This document shows positions 1 through 7,997 of a DNA stretch of 36,093 nucleotides, piece after piece. Source of the stretch: Methanomicrobiales archaeon (GTDB lineage: Archaea; Halobacteriota; Methanomicrobia; Methanomicrobiales; Methanospirillaceae); the NCBI GenBank assembly GCA_025360805.1, contig JANYBK010000084.1, positions 1 through 36,093 on the forward strand. Reading direction: 5' to 3'. The position numbers and the translations under genes are program-made. How positions within the stretch are numbered: position 1 is the stretch's first letter; every line of letters begins with the position of its first letter. A model generated the notes under the pieces. That model was given only the letters and a program-made list of their open reading frames with translations, made no database searches and was not told the origin of the DNA.

Positions 1-41
1 GGTGCAGGCTGCTTTCGAGAGATCATCCTGTATATAGTATA

Positions 42-395
42 TTAATTTCTGAGATTTAAATCTAAGTTTTTTGGGGTGTTGCGCAAAAGGTTACGGTATG
101 AAATTAATGACACTTTTTGGAGGGGGTCGGGAATGGGAATGTACGGGATCCTGTGGCCCATTTTCTTTTTTGCATCGTGTCGCGAATCGGCGATATAACC
201 GCCTCCTGTGGGGGTTGCCCCGCCACCTTTTTTATAAGATATTCCAATGGCAGGACGGGGTTTACTGTTCCATAAAGCAATATTAATACAATCGTGGTTG
301 GGTGGCAGCCGGCACTCTGCGCAATGTTTTCCCCCACAGTACTGGCAGGAGAACGGGAGCACAACTTCATTTCCGCAGTGATCGCACCGGGTCAT
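42..395 (-). CDS. AN1-type zinc finger protein
   Basis: A 117-residue protein whose N-terminal ~36 residues form an AN1-like zinc finger: C4, C7, C17, C20, C25, C28, H34 and C36. Archaeal AN1 fingers usually read C-x2-H-R-L-P-x2-H-x-C at the end. Here the first His is a Cys (C28) while the R-L-P and final H-x-C are kept, so zinc binding is probably intact. The remaining ~80 residues are basic, glycine/proline-rich in the middle and show no recognised domain or membrane segment. AN1 fingers are protein- or nucleic-acid-interaction modules, so no specific partner can be named. The ATG at 395 is directly ahead of the finger. The gene is monocistronic; the next upstream gene on this strand ends about 100 bases away. 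Confidence 0.8.
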   Translation of the reverse strand: MTRCDHCGNEVVLPFSCQYCGGKHCAECRLPPNHDCINIALWNSKPRPAIGISYKKGGGATPTGGGYIADSRHDAKKKMGHRIPYIPIPDPLQKVSLISYRNLLRNTPKNLDLNLRN

Positions 396-435
396 TATTG
401 TTTTTAGTTGGATGCCTGAACATTAAGAATTCTGC

Positions 436-476
436 ATCAGGTGGCCCGGACACGGCCCGGGCACCTTACTCCTGAT
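436..476. other. GC-rich hairpin between two minus-strand genes
   Basis: GGTG (440-443) pairs with CACC (462-465) and CCCGG (445-449) with CCGGG (457-461), leaving one bulged G and a 7-base loop. An alternative outer pairing is ATCAGG (436-441) with CCTGAT (471-476). It lies just after the stop of the membrane-protein gene and before the AN1 gene, both on the minus strand. There is no T-run after it on either strand, so it is not a classical terminator. It could be a 3'-end structure or a protein-binding cruciform. Confidence 0.5.
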
Positions 477-495
477 ACTAAAAAAGAGGGGGTTG

Positions 496-1029
496 TTACA
501 GATGAATAAATGGCAACACACCCGCATGAGCAAAGGCGATGAATGCAAAAATGGCAAGGACGATGACAAAGAATCCGGTCGAGACTACGCTCTTGATCGC
601 CCGCGAGCGGTGTACTGCTTTGTGGAGTTCCTCCCATGCATGGGATTCAGAGAGATGGAGTAGGAGTGTGCAGAAAAGATAGGTTGCATAGATAGCAAGC
701 GCCACTCCGCAGACAAGCCCCCAGTTGAAGATTGCCGCAACAAGACCCCAGATGCCAATCGCAAGGTTTGCATATCCTACTTCGAGCTGGAATTCCTTGT
801 GCTCCTGCCGCCATCCCATCCGGATCTGATCGGACTCGTAACAGATGGAGTGCCGGACAAAACTGATGACTCCCACAACCCCGACAAGAACCGCTGCCGC
901 TATCCTGATTGAGATCTCAATGTTGATAAAAAGAAAGAAAATGCCAATAAATATCCCGATCATGGATATGGCCAGGGTCGCTCCCATCAGAAGCGAGGCC
1001 TCACGTGCTGTCGGTTGTGTTGCTTCCAT
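496..1029 (-). CDS. hypothetical multi-spanning membrane protein
   Basis: A 177-residue, strongly hydrophobic protein with four to five predicted membrane segments: two after residue 15, a long hydrophobic region in the middle that could be two helices, and one near the C-terminus. The centre carries polar stretches rich in His/Glu between helices. I chose the ATG at 1029 because GGGAG lies four bases upstream; an upstream in-frame start at 1068 would add 13 residues without a ribosome site. No family was recognised. The divergent neighbour is the PemK-like gene, about 110 bases away, and there is no sign of functional coupling. Confidence 0.7.
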   Translation of the reverse strand: MEATQPTAREASLLMGATLAISMIGIFIGIFFLFINIEISIRIAAAVLVGVVGVISFVRHSICYESDQIRMGWRQEHKEFQLEVGYANLAIGIWGLVAAIFNWGLVCGVALAIYATYLFCTLLLHLSESHAWEELHKAVHRSRAIKSVVSTGFFVIVLAIFAFIAFAHAGVLPFIHL

Positions 1030-1139
1030 AATACTCCCTGATATCGTTCTTGTAGGTGAATGAACCATACAGGGAGAAAAATCCTGCGTTTTTATGGGAT
1101 CAAACGGCTTATGTCCGATGGTGCCGGAATACTTAGCAC

Positions 1140-1505
1140 ATGGGGCGTTACAAGCCGGGCGATGTTATACTTGCACCAGTTGCTTTTGAAGAACGGAGCG
1201 GGGCAAAAACGCGCCCTGCCATTGTGATCTCTGCTGCTGAAAACGGGGATGTGCAGATCTGCCCAGTCAGCAGCCGGCCGCCAACCGACGCGCCCTGCAT
1301 CCCAATCTCACTCGATGATTTTTCTGAAGGAGGGCTTGACCTTTTTGCAGAGAGCTATGTGCTTATTACCAGGATCCGCACCATCCGGAGCGGTGATGTA
1401 GTTGGCAAACGAGGGAGGCTCACAGAGGAATGTACTGCTTTGGTTATTGCCCAAATGCCCGGGCAGAAGGCAAAAAGCACAGATACAAAAAAGAGATTCC
1501 GATAA
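1140..1505 (+). CDS. PemK/MazF-like (CcdB-fold) protein, no adjacent antitoxin
   Basis: A 121-residue protein with the PemK/MazF pattern: an opening 'G-D-V-I-L' strand, then S-G-x-K-x-R-P-A-I-V-I-S near residues 19-31, then a 'PVSS' strand. In the family this fold usually forms an mRNA interferase. The R-P-A motif and following Ser region correspond to the active-site area, although activity cannot be judged by eye. The basic C-terminal tail (Lys/Arg-rich, about 15 residues) extends past the usual end. No antitoxin-like ORF (short, AbrB/RHH-like) lies immediately up- or downstream: the left neighbour is a divergent membrane protein and the right one a convergent 171-residue protein. It may be an orphan toxin or a housekeeping relative. 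Confidence 0.75.
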   Translation: MGRYKPGDVILAPVAFEERSGAKTRPAIVISAAENGDVQICPVSSRPPTDAPCIPISLDDFSEGGLDLFAESYVLITRIRTIRSGDVVGKRGRLTEECTALVIAQMPGQKAKSTDTKKRFR

Positions 1506-1581
1506 ATTTTTCGCAGGGGATAATTCACAGTGAAACTGAGGGCTCTCATGAGTGATAAATTTAAAAAAACCAAATGACGCT

Positions 1582-2097
1582 TTATTCCCTGAGATAAAAA
1601 CGCCATTTGCAGAACAGTTCCTTGGGATGGGGATCGGGTGGGGCAAACACACATTTCACGCAGATGCGTTCATCGATCATCCGTGCAAAGCTCGTGAACT
1701 CTGCCCGGTGCATTTCGCGGCAGACATACTCACTCTCTCCCCGTTTAAGCCGTGCCTCCTGTGTTGGGCATGACGGTACGGTTATGATAACCTCATCTGC
1801 TTTTTCTTCAATGGAATAATCGACAATGATCGCCCAGGGGAAAAGACGGAGCGCTTTGACAAACCCGGAAAGTCCCTTTTCGGCAATGCCGAACCGCTGC
1901 ACGAGATCCTTTGCAGCCATCCCGCCGGCTTTTCCCCACACCTGCTCATTTATCTTCTCTGCAACAGGTTGGCCATAGTGTTCTGCAACATAGATGAACC
2001 AGAATGCGTCAACAACCCGGTAGTGCCATAGCAGGAACTCCAGGTACTTGCGTTTCTCTTCATCCGTCATATGGTCAAAGACTGCTGGGTTTGTCAT
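1582..2097 (-). CDS. conserved methanogen protein, DUF6125-like
   Basis: A 171-residue soluble protein. The N-terminal half is helical with conserved aromatic residues (L-W-H-Y-R, F-W-F-I); the C-terminal half has a cysteine-containing pattern ending C-V-K-C-x-F-A-P-P-D-P-H-P and C-x-W-x-F. This resembles the DUF6125 family common in methanogens and clostridia, whose function is not established. Cysteines near residues 123, 132, 149, 152 and 163 could bind a metal. The ATG at 2097 is the first in-frame start. It is divergent from the chorismate lyase/beta-RFAP synthase gene with 111 bases between them. The family call is tentative; the gene itself looks real from its composition and its conserved-looking cysteines. 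Confidence 0.65.
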   Translation of the reverse strand: MTNPAVFDHMTDEEKRKYLEFLLWHYRVVDAFWFIYVAEHYGQPVAEKINEQVWGKAGGMAAKDLVQRFGIAEKGLSGFVKALRLFPWAIIVDYSIEEKADEVIITVPSCPTQEARLKRGESEYVCREMHRAEFTSFARMIDERICVKCVFAPPDPHPKELFCKWRFYLRE

Positions 2098-2208
2098 AAT
2101 CTGTCAGTGAGAAGGGTTGCCCGGCAAGGTAAAAGAGTGTGCGGTGCCTTAAAAAAAACATAACCGGATTTCATTACGCTTATCAGTTCCCGCGATAAGG
2201 TTGTTGTG

Positions 2209-3741
2209 ATGGATATCTCGGGTAATATCAGGGATATTGAAGAGAATGTAGGACGGTTGTCACGGATACAGAAAATCCTGCTCGGTACAGATGGCTCTGT
2301 CACGCAACTGTTAGAGTCGATCACGGGAAATCCCGTTACAGTAAAGACACTCTTACAAGAGATTGTTCCTGCAGATGCACAAACGTCGGGCCGGGTGGAT
2401 GTCAGTTTGGGGGATCCGGTAAATCACCGGGTTGTCGAACTCCGGGATACCGTGACAAACGATGTGCTGATCTATGCCATATCCAAGACACCGGTCGAGC
2501 GGCTTTCCCCGTCATTTAAACAGGATCTCATGATGGCCGATATCCCGATCGGAAAGATCATAAAACAACACCATATTGAAGCACGGCGGGAGATCCTTTC
2601 TGCCCGCGTTACTGCTGCTACTATAGAAACGGGCCGGATTTTTTCTCTCTGCCCAAAAGAACCCGTGCTAAGCCGGCAGTACCAGATCATCCATAAGGAC
2701 AAGCCCCTGATATTTATCGAGGAGCAATTCCCGTACAACCAGTTTCTTGACGAGCGGCGGATCATAGTAAACACCCCCTCCCGAATCCATGTCAGCCTTA
2801 TCGACATGCATGGTGGTTCTGGCAGGGTGGATGGCGGGATTGGGATCGCGCTCGATGAACCGGGAGTGTTACTTGAAGTGCAGCAGAGCCCTGATATCCG
2901 CGTGACCGGTTGCGACATCGCTACACAGGAACGGGTGAGGGGTATCGCTTCAGAAGTACTCCGGCAGATCCATGCCGGAGCCGGAACTTCGATTCACATA
3001 CGGTCGCAATATCCGGCTCATACCGGTCTTGGAAGTGGCTCGCAGCTGGCCCTTGCCACTGCACGGGCGATATGCGAACTCTATGGTAAAAATATACCGG
3101 TGACAGAACTCGCCCGGTTTGTCGGTCGTGGAGGTACGTCCGGGATTGGTACTGCGGCCTTTGAACAGGGAGGCTTCATTATCGATGGCGGACACCGGTT
3201 CGGACCCGGTGGAGATAAGACAGATTTCCGGCCATCATCGGCATCACGGGAAGTATCTCCTCCCCCGGTTATCGCCCGCCACGACTTTCCTGCCGAATGG
3301 AAGATCCTGCTTGCCACGCCGGACGTACCCATGGGAGCAAGCGGGACTATGGAGGCCGACATCTTCCGGCGCCACTGCCCGGTCCCCCTCAGTGAGGTGC
3401 AGGCTCTCTGCCACGAGGTATTGATGCGGATGCTGCCAGGAATCGCAGAGCACGATCTCGATTTGTTCGGCTCATCGATCAACACAGTCCAGTCCCTCGG
3501 GTTCAAGAAAGTCGAACTGGGTCTCCAACCCCCGGAAGTAACCGGGCTCCTCAATGTGATGCGGGGTGCCGGGGCTGCCGGCGCGGGCATGAGTTCATTC
3601 GGTCCGACTGTATATGCGGTTGCTGACACCGGGGTAATGGAGATCGAACGAGCTGCACAATCCTTTATGCATGTGAATTGTGGGGGAACAACGCTCATCA
3701 CATCAGCCCGGAACAGCGGGGCGGTTGTCCGGGTAGCGTGA
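2209..3741 (+). CDS. chorismate lyase-like / beta-RFAP synthase fusion (methanopterin biosynthesis)
   Basis: A 510-residue two-domain enzyme. Residues ~15-180 resemble archaeal chorismate lyase (DUF98/MJ0807 type), with P-I-G-K-I-I near 113-118 and a late R-Q-Y...E-E-Q-F-P element. From ~185 onward it is a GHMP-fold protein with 'TPSRIHVSLIDMHG' and the GHMP loop P269-H271-T272-G273-L274-G275-S276-G277, matching beta-ribofuranosylaminobenzene 5'-phosphate synthase, which joins an aromatic acid to PRPP with loss of CO2 in methanopterin synthesis. Chorismate lyase supplies 4-hydroxybenzoate, which has been shown in methanogens to be the synthase's aromatic substrate, so the fusion joins consecutive steps. 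ATG 2209 is preferred over GTG 2206. Synthases are usually ~320-340 residues, so the N-terminal extension accounts for the extra length. Confidence 0.85.
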   Translation: MDISGNIRDIEENVGRLSRIQKILLGTDGSVTQLLESITGNPVTVKTLLQEIVPADAQTSGRVDVSLGDPVNHRVVELRDTVTNDVLIYAISKTPVERLSPSFKQDLMMADIPIGKIIKQHHIEARREILSARVTAATIETGRIFSLCPKEPVLSRQYQIIHKDKPLIFIEEQFPYNQFLDERRIIVNTPSRIHVSLIDMHGGSGRVDGGIGIALDEPGVLLEVQQSPDIRVTGCDIATQERVRGIASEVLRQIHAGAGTSIHIRSQYPAHTGLGSGSQLALATARAICELYGKNIPVTELARFVGRGGTSGIGTAAFEQGGFIIDGGHRFGPGGDKTDFRPSSASREVSPPPVIARHDFPAEWKILLATPDVPMGASGTMEADIFRRHCPVPLSEVQALCHEVLMRMLPGIAEHDLDLFGSSINTVQSLGFKKVELGLQPPEVTGLLNVMRGAGAAGAGMSSFGPTVYAVADTGVMEIERAAQSFMHVNCGGTTLITSARNSGAVVRVA

Positions 3742-3749
3742 CTAAGAAA

Positions 3750-3775
3750 AACCCAGTTGTTAAAATTAATGGGTT
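3750..3775. terminator. possible terminator hairpin between convergent genes
   Basis: AACCCA (3750-3755) is the exact reverse complement of TGGGTT (3770-3775), separated by a 14-base AT-rich loop. It lies in the 43-base gap between the stop codons of the convergent beta-RFAP synthase and ABC ATPase genes. It is not followed by a strong T-run, so this is only a candidate. Confidence 0.4.
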
Positions 3776-3784
3776 GTGATCTCC

Positions 3785-4675
3785 TTATTTCCCGATCTTG
3801 ACCAGCATCTCTTCAAGCGACGGGTACCGTGACTCGATCTTCTCGACTTTGCCCCCAGCTTCACCAATCAGCCCGGTACATTCATTGAGTTCAGTCATAC
3901 TCTCCGCATCACATACAAAGAGCCCCTCTTCCTGGCGGTAGGTTTTGGAATGACCGATAAGTGCCCCTGCATTCTCGATAGAGAAGAAGATCGCGTACGT
4001 AAGGGTGCCAAACTGCTCGCGGAGCTCCTTCATGGTGCCAAAGGCCAGCATCTTCCCGCGCCTTAAGATCATCACTTTATCACAGATCGCTTCGATCTGG
4101 TAGAGGTTATGCGCCGAGAGAACGATCGTCTTGCCCTCCTTTTTTAACGTGCGCAGGTAATCGGCAATGAACCGTGAGGTCATCGGGTCAAGGCCACTGG
4201 TCGCTTCATCATAGACTAAGAAGTTGGGTTCATGGATGAGCGACCGGGCGATCGCCGCTTTGCGCTTCATCCCTTTTGAGAACTCTCCGAGTTTTTTGCC
4301 GTCCGGTTCCAGCGAGAGTGCGGCGAAGAGCTGGTTGGACCGGACCCGGATTTCCTTTAGGGAGAGCCCGTAGATCTCCCCAAAGAACGCAAGATAATTC
4401 TCCACGGTCATCGTCTCGTAGAGCCGGGATTCTTCCGGGAGGTACCCCAGATTCTCTTTGAGCGCAACCGGATTTTTTACCACATCGATATCATTGATGA
4501 AAAGTTCCCCGGATGTGGGGGCAATCAGTCCTGAAATGATCTTGAGCAGCGTTGTCTTGCCTGCTCCATTGTGCCCGATAATCCCAAAGATCTCACCGTC
4601 TTCAAACTCGAAACTGACACCATCCAGTGCCATAAAACCATCAAAGTTTTTCGTGAGATTGCGGGCTTTTATCAT
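3785..4675 (-). CDS. ABC transporter ATP-binding protein (ABC-2 exporter type)
   Basis: A 296-residue nucleotide-binding subunit. Walker A is G-H-N-G-A-G-K-T (about residues 34-41), the Q-loop region 'LGYLPEE' follows near 95, the signature reads 'EFSKGMKRK' (S-K-G-M in place of S-G-G-Q) near 130, and Walker B is 'FLVYDEATSGLD' near 150; the H-loop is 'LSAHNLYQIE'. The ~80-residue C-terminal extension is typical of NatA/CcmA-like exporters. It should energise the two permeases encoded divergently downstream of 4999. The S-K-G-M-x-x-K signature is common in this subgroup and is not evidence of inactivity. The start at 4675 has a weak AAAGG upstream. The substrate is unknown. Confidence 0.93.
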   Translation of the reverse strand: MIKARNLTKNFDGFMALDGVSFEFEDGEIFGIIGHNGAGKTTLLKIISGLIAPTSGELFINDIDVVKNPVALKENLGYLPEESRLYETMTVENYLAFFGEIYGLSLKEIRVRSNQLFAALSLEPDGKKLGEFSKGMKRKAAIARSLIHEPNFLVYDEATSGLDPMTSRFIADYLRTLKKEGKTIVLSAHNLYQIEAICDKVMILRRGKMLAFGTMKELREQFGTLTYAIFFSIENAGALIGHSKTYRQEEGLFVCDAESMTELNECTGLIGEAGGKVEKIESRYPSLEEMLVKIGK

Positions 4676-4998
4676 AGTGATTGCCTTTCAATCAAATGTG
4701 GGTGGAATCAAAGATATAGATTGGGATGGGGGCACCTGCACGTGTAAACAATATCGTGCTGGAATAACCGTTTTTTCTTTGGAGAACTGCCGTTCTATGT
4801 CTACAGATGTTAAAAACCGATAGAACAACAGCATTTTTTCCTGCAATTTCACGTTTTTAATAAAAGGCGTCAACAGATCGTTTCTTGTCAGCACCGAGTA
4901 CTATTTGAACGATACCAAATACTACTCTGTACTACACTTCCGCAGGGTGAACGTCAAATCAATACATTGCGGCAGAACCAACAGGAGCCAGACATTTC
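4676..4998. promoter_or_regulatory. 323-base divergent intergenic region of the ABC locus
   Basis: This gap holds no convincing gene; a 68-codon reading frame on the minus strand lacks any recognisable feature. AT-rich stretches such as TTTTTAATA (about 4853-4861) could be TATA elements for the plus-strand permeases, which would leave a long leader of over 100 bases. No clear operator repeat was seen. It presumably contains both divergent promoters. Confidence 0.4.
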
Positions 4999-6804
4999 AT
5001 GGGCAGGCTAACCGACATCTCGACCATCGCGCGATGGGAAGTGAAGAAATCTTTCACCATGATGAGCCGGGATGTTCTGCCATTTGCTGTCATTCTTTTC
5101 GTGTTGCTTGTGGCAGTAACCGGATTTGCCGCACAGACGGGCATGCACCTCCAGGACGGCATGTATGAAGTGGGTGTGGATGATCCGCAGATAGCAGAGC
5201 TGATCGCAAGCGATGCCCGTTTCTCCGTTTACCAGATGGACGCGGCAACACTTGAGAGGAACCGGAACGCATTTGACCTGGTAATCATTCACGGGCAGGT
5301 GAACAGCAACCCGACCGAACGTGCAAAAGCGGCACAGAAAACTCTCGAACGCGACTATGCCAAATATGTCAACACGGTCTACAACCAGGAAACGGATCTC
5401 TTCGCTGCGTACCCGCTCTGGATCGATGTCCAGACTGTAAAAAGTGAACTCACCTTCTTATCCACACAGTCGGGCCAGTATGTTCAGGCTGCCCCCAGCC
5501 GCAAAGCACCGGTACCTGAAGGAGAGATAAGCAACGTCCCCACACCTTCACCCGCACTGGACTTTACCAAAGAGGAACTCCGGCAGGAACTGGTCAAAAC
5601 GAGTGCAAAGAATACCCAGATCTCACGCTACACAGAAGTCCTCTCTTCCGAAAGCACGATGGGCCGGTTCAAGACACCGTCTCAGCTCTCTCCCCCGCTT
5701 CCGTTTGATTCCATCATCCTTGTCTTTGTCTTCATCTTCCCACTGTATTTCACCTCGCAGTTCTTCATGATGAGTATCATGAACGAGCGCATTGAGCGCA
5801 AAGGGGAAGTCCTGCTTTCAACACCTGTGGGATCCTCCTCTATCATTATAGGGAAGATGCTTCCCTATTTCATCGGGATGGTTGCCATCTGCACCGCGCT
5901 CACGCTCTACGTACGGGCGCCCCTTATCATCATTCTGCCCCTTATACCGGTCATCGTCTTCTTCCTTGCCAATGCGCTCCTGATCGGCATGCTCTCGCGC
6001 AGTTTTAAAGAACTCTCGTTCATTTCGATCTTCTTTTCGACAGTTGCTACCTCGTACCTGTTCTTTCCCAGCATCTTTGCTAATGTGCATGTCATCTCCC
6101 TCATCTCTCCCCTGACGCTGATCGTCATCTCGATACAGGGAAACCCGTGGACGATCACCGACTACCTCTACTCCACTTCCCTCTTCTGGCTGACAGGGGC
6201 GGTGCTCTTCTATATCGGGATGAAAAATTTCAAAGAAGAACGGCTCTTCTCAGAAAAACCGCTCTTGCCACGGATCCGTGAGTTCCTTTCCGAGATCATG
6301 AGCCGCAGGCACCCGTTTATATCAGTATTTCTGCTCACCGGGTTCTCCATACCGTTTGTATTCATGGTGCAGCTGATGAGCCTCACGCTCTTTTTCAACC
6401 TGCCCATGCCGTATTCGCTGGTACTTCTCCTCATCTTTGCCGCACTGGTTGAGGAATGTGCAAAAGCGGTCGGGATCTATACCCTCTTTGCCCAGGATCC
6501 ATCCTTCCTCACATGGAAGAACCTGATCGCTGCCTGCGCCGCAACCGCGATAGGATTTCTTGTTGCCGAAAAACTGTTGCTCTTCATCACGCTTGCCCAG
6601 ATCACCGAATCGGTCTTTGGCAGTATTCTCTTCCTGTCGTTAGGAGTGCTCTGGATGCCGCTGCTCCTGCATTTTGTGGGAGTGCTGATCGTTGCTTGTT
6701 CGCTGAAGTTTTGGGGACGGAAAGGGTTGGTAGTCGGACTTGTGCTTGCCACTGTGGTTCACTGCCTGTATAACCTCTACTTTATCCTGGGGTGGATCGG
6801 ATGA
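4999..6804 (+). CDS. ABC-2 permease fused to a PrsW-type intramembrane protease domain
   Basis: A 601-residue membrane protein. Residues ~25-45 are the first membrane helix, followed by a ~200-residue extracytoplasmic region and then an ABC-2 permease membrane domain (residues ~235-415, containing 'NERIERKGEVLLSTPV'). After a short linker a second membrane module starts near 435 and carries the PrsW/CPBP-type residues E485-E486-x2-K489, E524, H558 and H588-x3-N592. These match the four conserved glutamate and histidine motifs of PrsW-like proteases. Its TGA overlaps the ATG of the next permease (ATGA), so the two are translationally coupled. The divergent ATPase is the probable partner. The protease domain may process a transported peptide or membrane protein, but this is inference. 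Confidence 0.85.
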   Translation: MGRLTDISTIARWEVKKSFTMMSRDVLPFAVILFVLLVAVTGFAAQTGMHLQDGMYEVGVDDPQIAELIASDARFSVYQMDAATLERNRNAFDLVIIHGQVNSNPTERAKAAQKTLERDYAKYVNTVYNQETDLFAAYPLWIDVQTVKSELTFLSTQSGQYVQAAPSRKAPVPEGEISNVPTPSPALDFTKEELRQELVKTSAKNTQISRYTEVLSSESTMGRFKTPSQLSPPLPFDSIILVFVFIFPLYFTSQFFMMSIMNERIERKGEVLLSTPVGSSSIIIGKMLPYFIGMVAICTALTLYVRAPLIIILPLIPVIVFFLANALLIGMLSRSFKELSFISIFFSTVATSYLFFPSIFANVHVISLISPLTLIVISIQGNPWTITDYLYSTSLFWLTGAVLFYIGMKNFKEERLFSEKPLLPRIREFLSEIMSRRHPFISVFLLTGFSIPFVFMVQLMSLTLFFNLPMPYSLVLLLIFAALVEECAKAVGIYTLFAQDPSFLTWKNLIAACAATAIGFLVAEKLLLFITLAQITESVFGSILFLSLGVLWMPLLLHFVGVLIVACSLKFWGRKGLVVGLVLATVVHCLYNLYFILGWIG

Positions 6805-7880
6805 AAGCACGTCACTTGTCAATCATAGCAAAGAAAGAGTTCAGAGGACTGTTCAATGAGCGCACGATTCTGCTTGCTGTCCTTCTCCAGCTTTTCATCG
6901 CCATGTTCTCATCGTTTCTCATGGTCGGGCTCACCTCCATGTATGACCCGTCCTCACTGTCGAAGTATTCCCGGTATAAGTACAACATCGCCTATGCAGG
7001 CAACGATTCAGCAGTGCTCGGATATCTCGAGAACAGCCTGGACTTCCGGGTCTACCCGATGGATCTCTCTACAGGGGTTGCCGCATTAAAAGAGCGAAAG
7101 CTTTCAGCGGTGATCTACGTACCTGACACTTCCCCCTCGGCAGATGAACCTGTAAAGATCACGCTCTATACGCTGACCAATGATCTCCAGAGTGCGATTG
7201 TCGATGTGAAACTCAAGGATATTTTCTTAAAATACGAAAAGGATCTGCGCCAGATACGGGTACACCGGCTCAGTGAACAACCTATTCCGATACAGGTTCC
7301 AAAAACAACCGGTGGTGGAGACTTCTACGAGTTCGTGTATGGGCTTTTGATTCCCCTTCTGGTCTTTATGCCGGCTATTATCGCTTCTGCGCTGGTCATC
7401 GATCTCATAACTGAAGAGTACCAGCACGAGACTTTAGAGACCCTGATCTCGACTCCAATCACTTTCTCAGAGATGGTCTGGGGTAAGGTTCTCGCCTGCG
7501 AGCTGCTGGTGCCGATCCAGGCGGGGGCGTGGCTGCTACTGCTCATGGTCAATGGCATTGCGATCGAAAATGCCGGGTTGATCCTGCTCCAGGTTGTAGT
7601 CACCTCACTCATTCTTATCCTGCTTGGCGCTCTCACTGCACTACACTACCGCGAGCGGACAGCGGCACAGTTCATTTTCTCAACGGCACTCGTAGTCGTG
7701 ATTCTCTTTGTTCTGGCACTACCTTCAAACCCGCTCAACCTCCTCACCCGGCTTGCAGTCGGTACTGCCGGTCCAGAGCAATGGCTGGTACTTGCGGCAA
7801 CCGGGGTGATAATAATCATTCTGGGGTTACTGACCCAGAAATATGCTGAAAGAGTCGGGAAATCACATCATACGGGATGA
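6801..7880 (+). CDS. ABC-2 type transporter permease
   Basis: A 359-residue permease with one N-terminal membrane helix (residues ~20-42), a ~135-residue extracytoplasmic region and five to six C-terminal helices. The characteristic cytoplasmic element 'EEYQHETLETLISTP' occurs near residue 205, parallel to the same element in the preceding permease. The ATG at 6801 overlaps the previous stop codon as ATGA, so I chose it over the in-frame GTG at 6792. With the upstream protease-fused permease and the divergent ATPase it would form a heterodimeric exporter. The substrate is unknown. The protein lacks the extra protease module of its partner. Confidence 0.9.
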   Translation: MKARHLSIIAKKEFRGLFNERTILLAVLLQLFIAMFSSFLMVGLTSMYDPSSLSKYSRYKYNIAYAGNDSAVLGYLENSLDFRVYPMDLSTGVAALKERKLSAVIYVPDTSPSADEPVKITLYTLTNDLQSAIVDVKLKDIFLKYEKDLRQIRVHRLSEQPIPIQVPKTTGGGDFYEFVYGLLIPLLVFMPAIIASALVIDLITEEYQHETLETLISTPITFSEMVWGKVLACELLVPIQAGAWLLLLMVNGIAIENAGLILLQVVVTSLILILLGALTALHYRERTAAQFIFSTALVVVILFVLALPSNPLNLLTRLAVGTAGPEQWLVLAATGVIIIILGLLTQKYAERVGKSHHTG

Positions 7881-7905
7881 TGATTAAAAGAGATTTAAAA
7901 TCATC
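7879..7905 (+). terminator. stem-loop overlapping the permease stop codon
   Basis: GATGATT (7879-7885) and AATCATC (7899-7905) are exact reverse complements with a 13-base AT-rich loop, starting within the TGA codon. The sequence after it is CTCTTAATG, only weakly T-rich. It is a candidate 3'-end structure of the ABC operon. Confidence 0.35.
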
Positions 7906-7997
7906 CTCTTAATGACGAGAAAAACATAGCCGGTTGGGAGTCAAAAAGTGGGTCTCTTTCCATTCATATCCGCTTCTACCGATTTAAAAAAGGTGAT

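Noticed and set aside
1523-1536. TTCAC-A-GTGAA inverted repeat between the PemK-like and the 171-residue gene
   Set aside because: Five-base arms are short enough to occur by chance and the site lies between convergent gene ends, with no promoter nearby.
3081-3701. 206-codon open frame on the minus strand inside the beta-RFAP synthase gene
   Set aside because: It is antisense to a strongly conserved GHMP domain; its translation is Arg/Ser/Pro-rich with no recognisable motif.
4688-4894. 68-codon minus-strand frame in the ABC intergenic region
   Set aside because: No ribosome site, no recognisable motif and it occupies the promoter region of two divergent genes.
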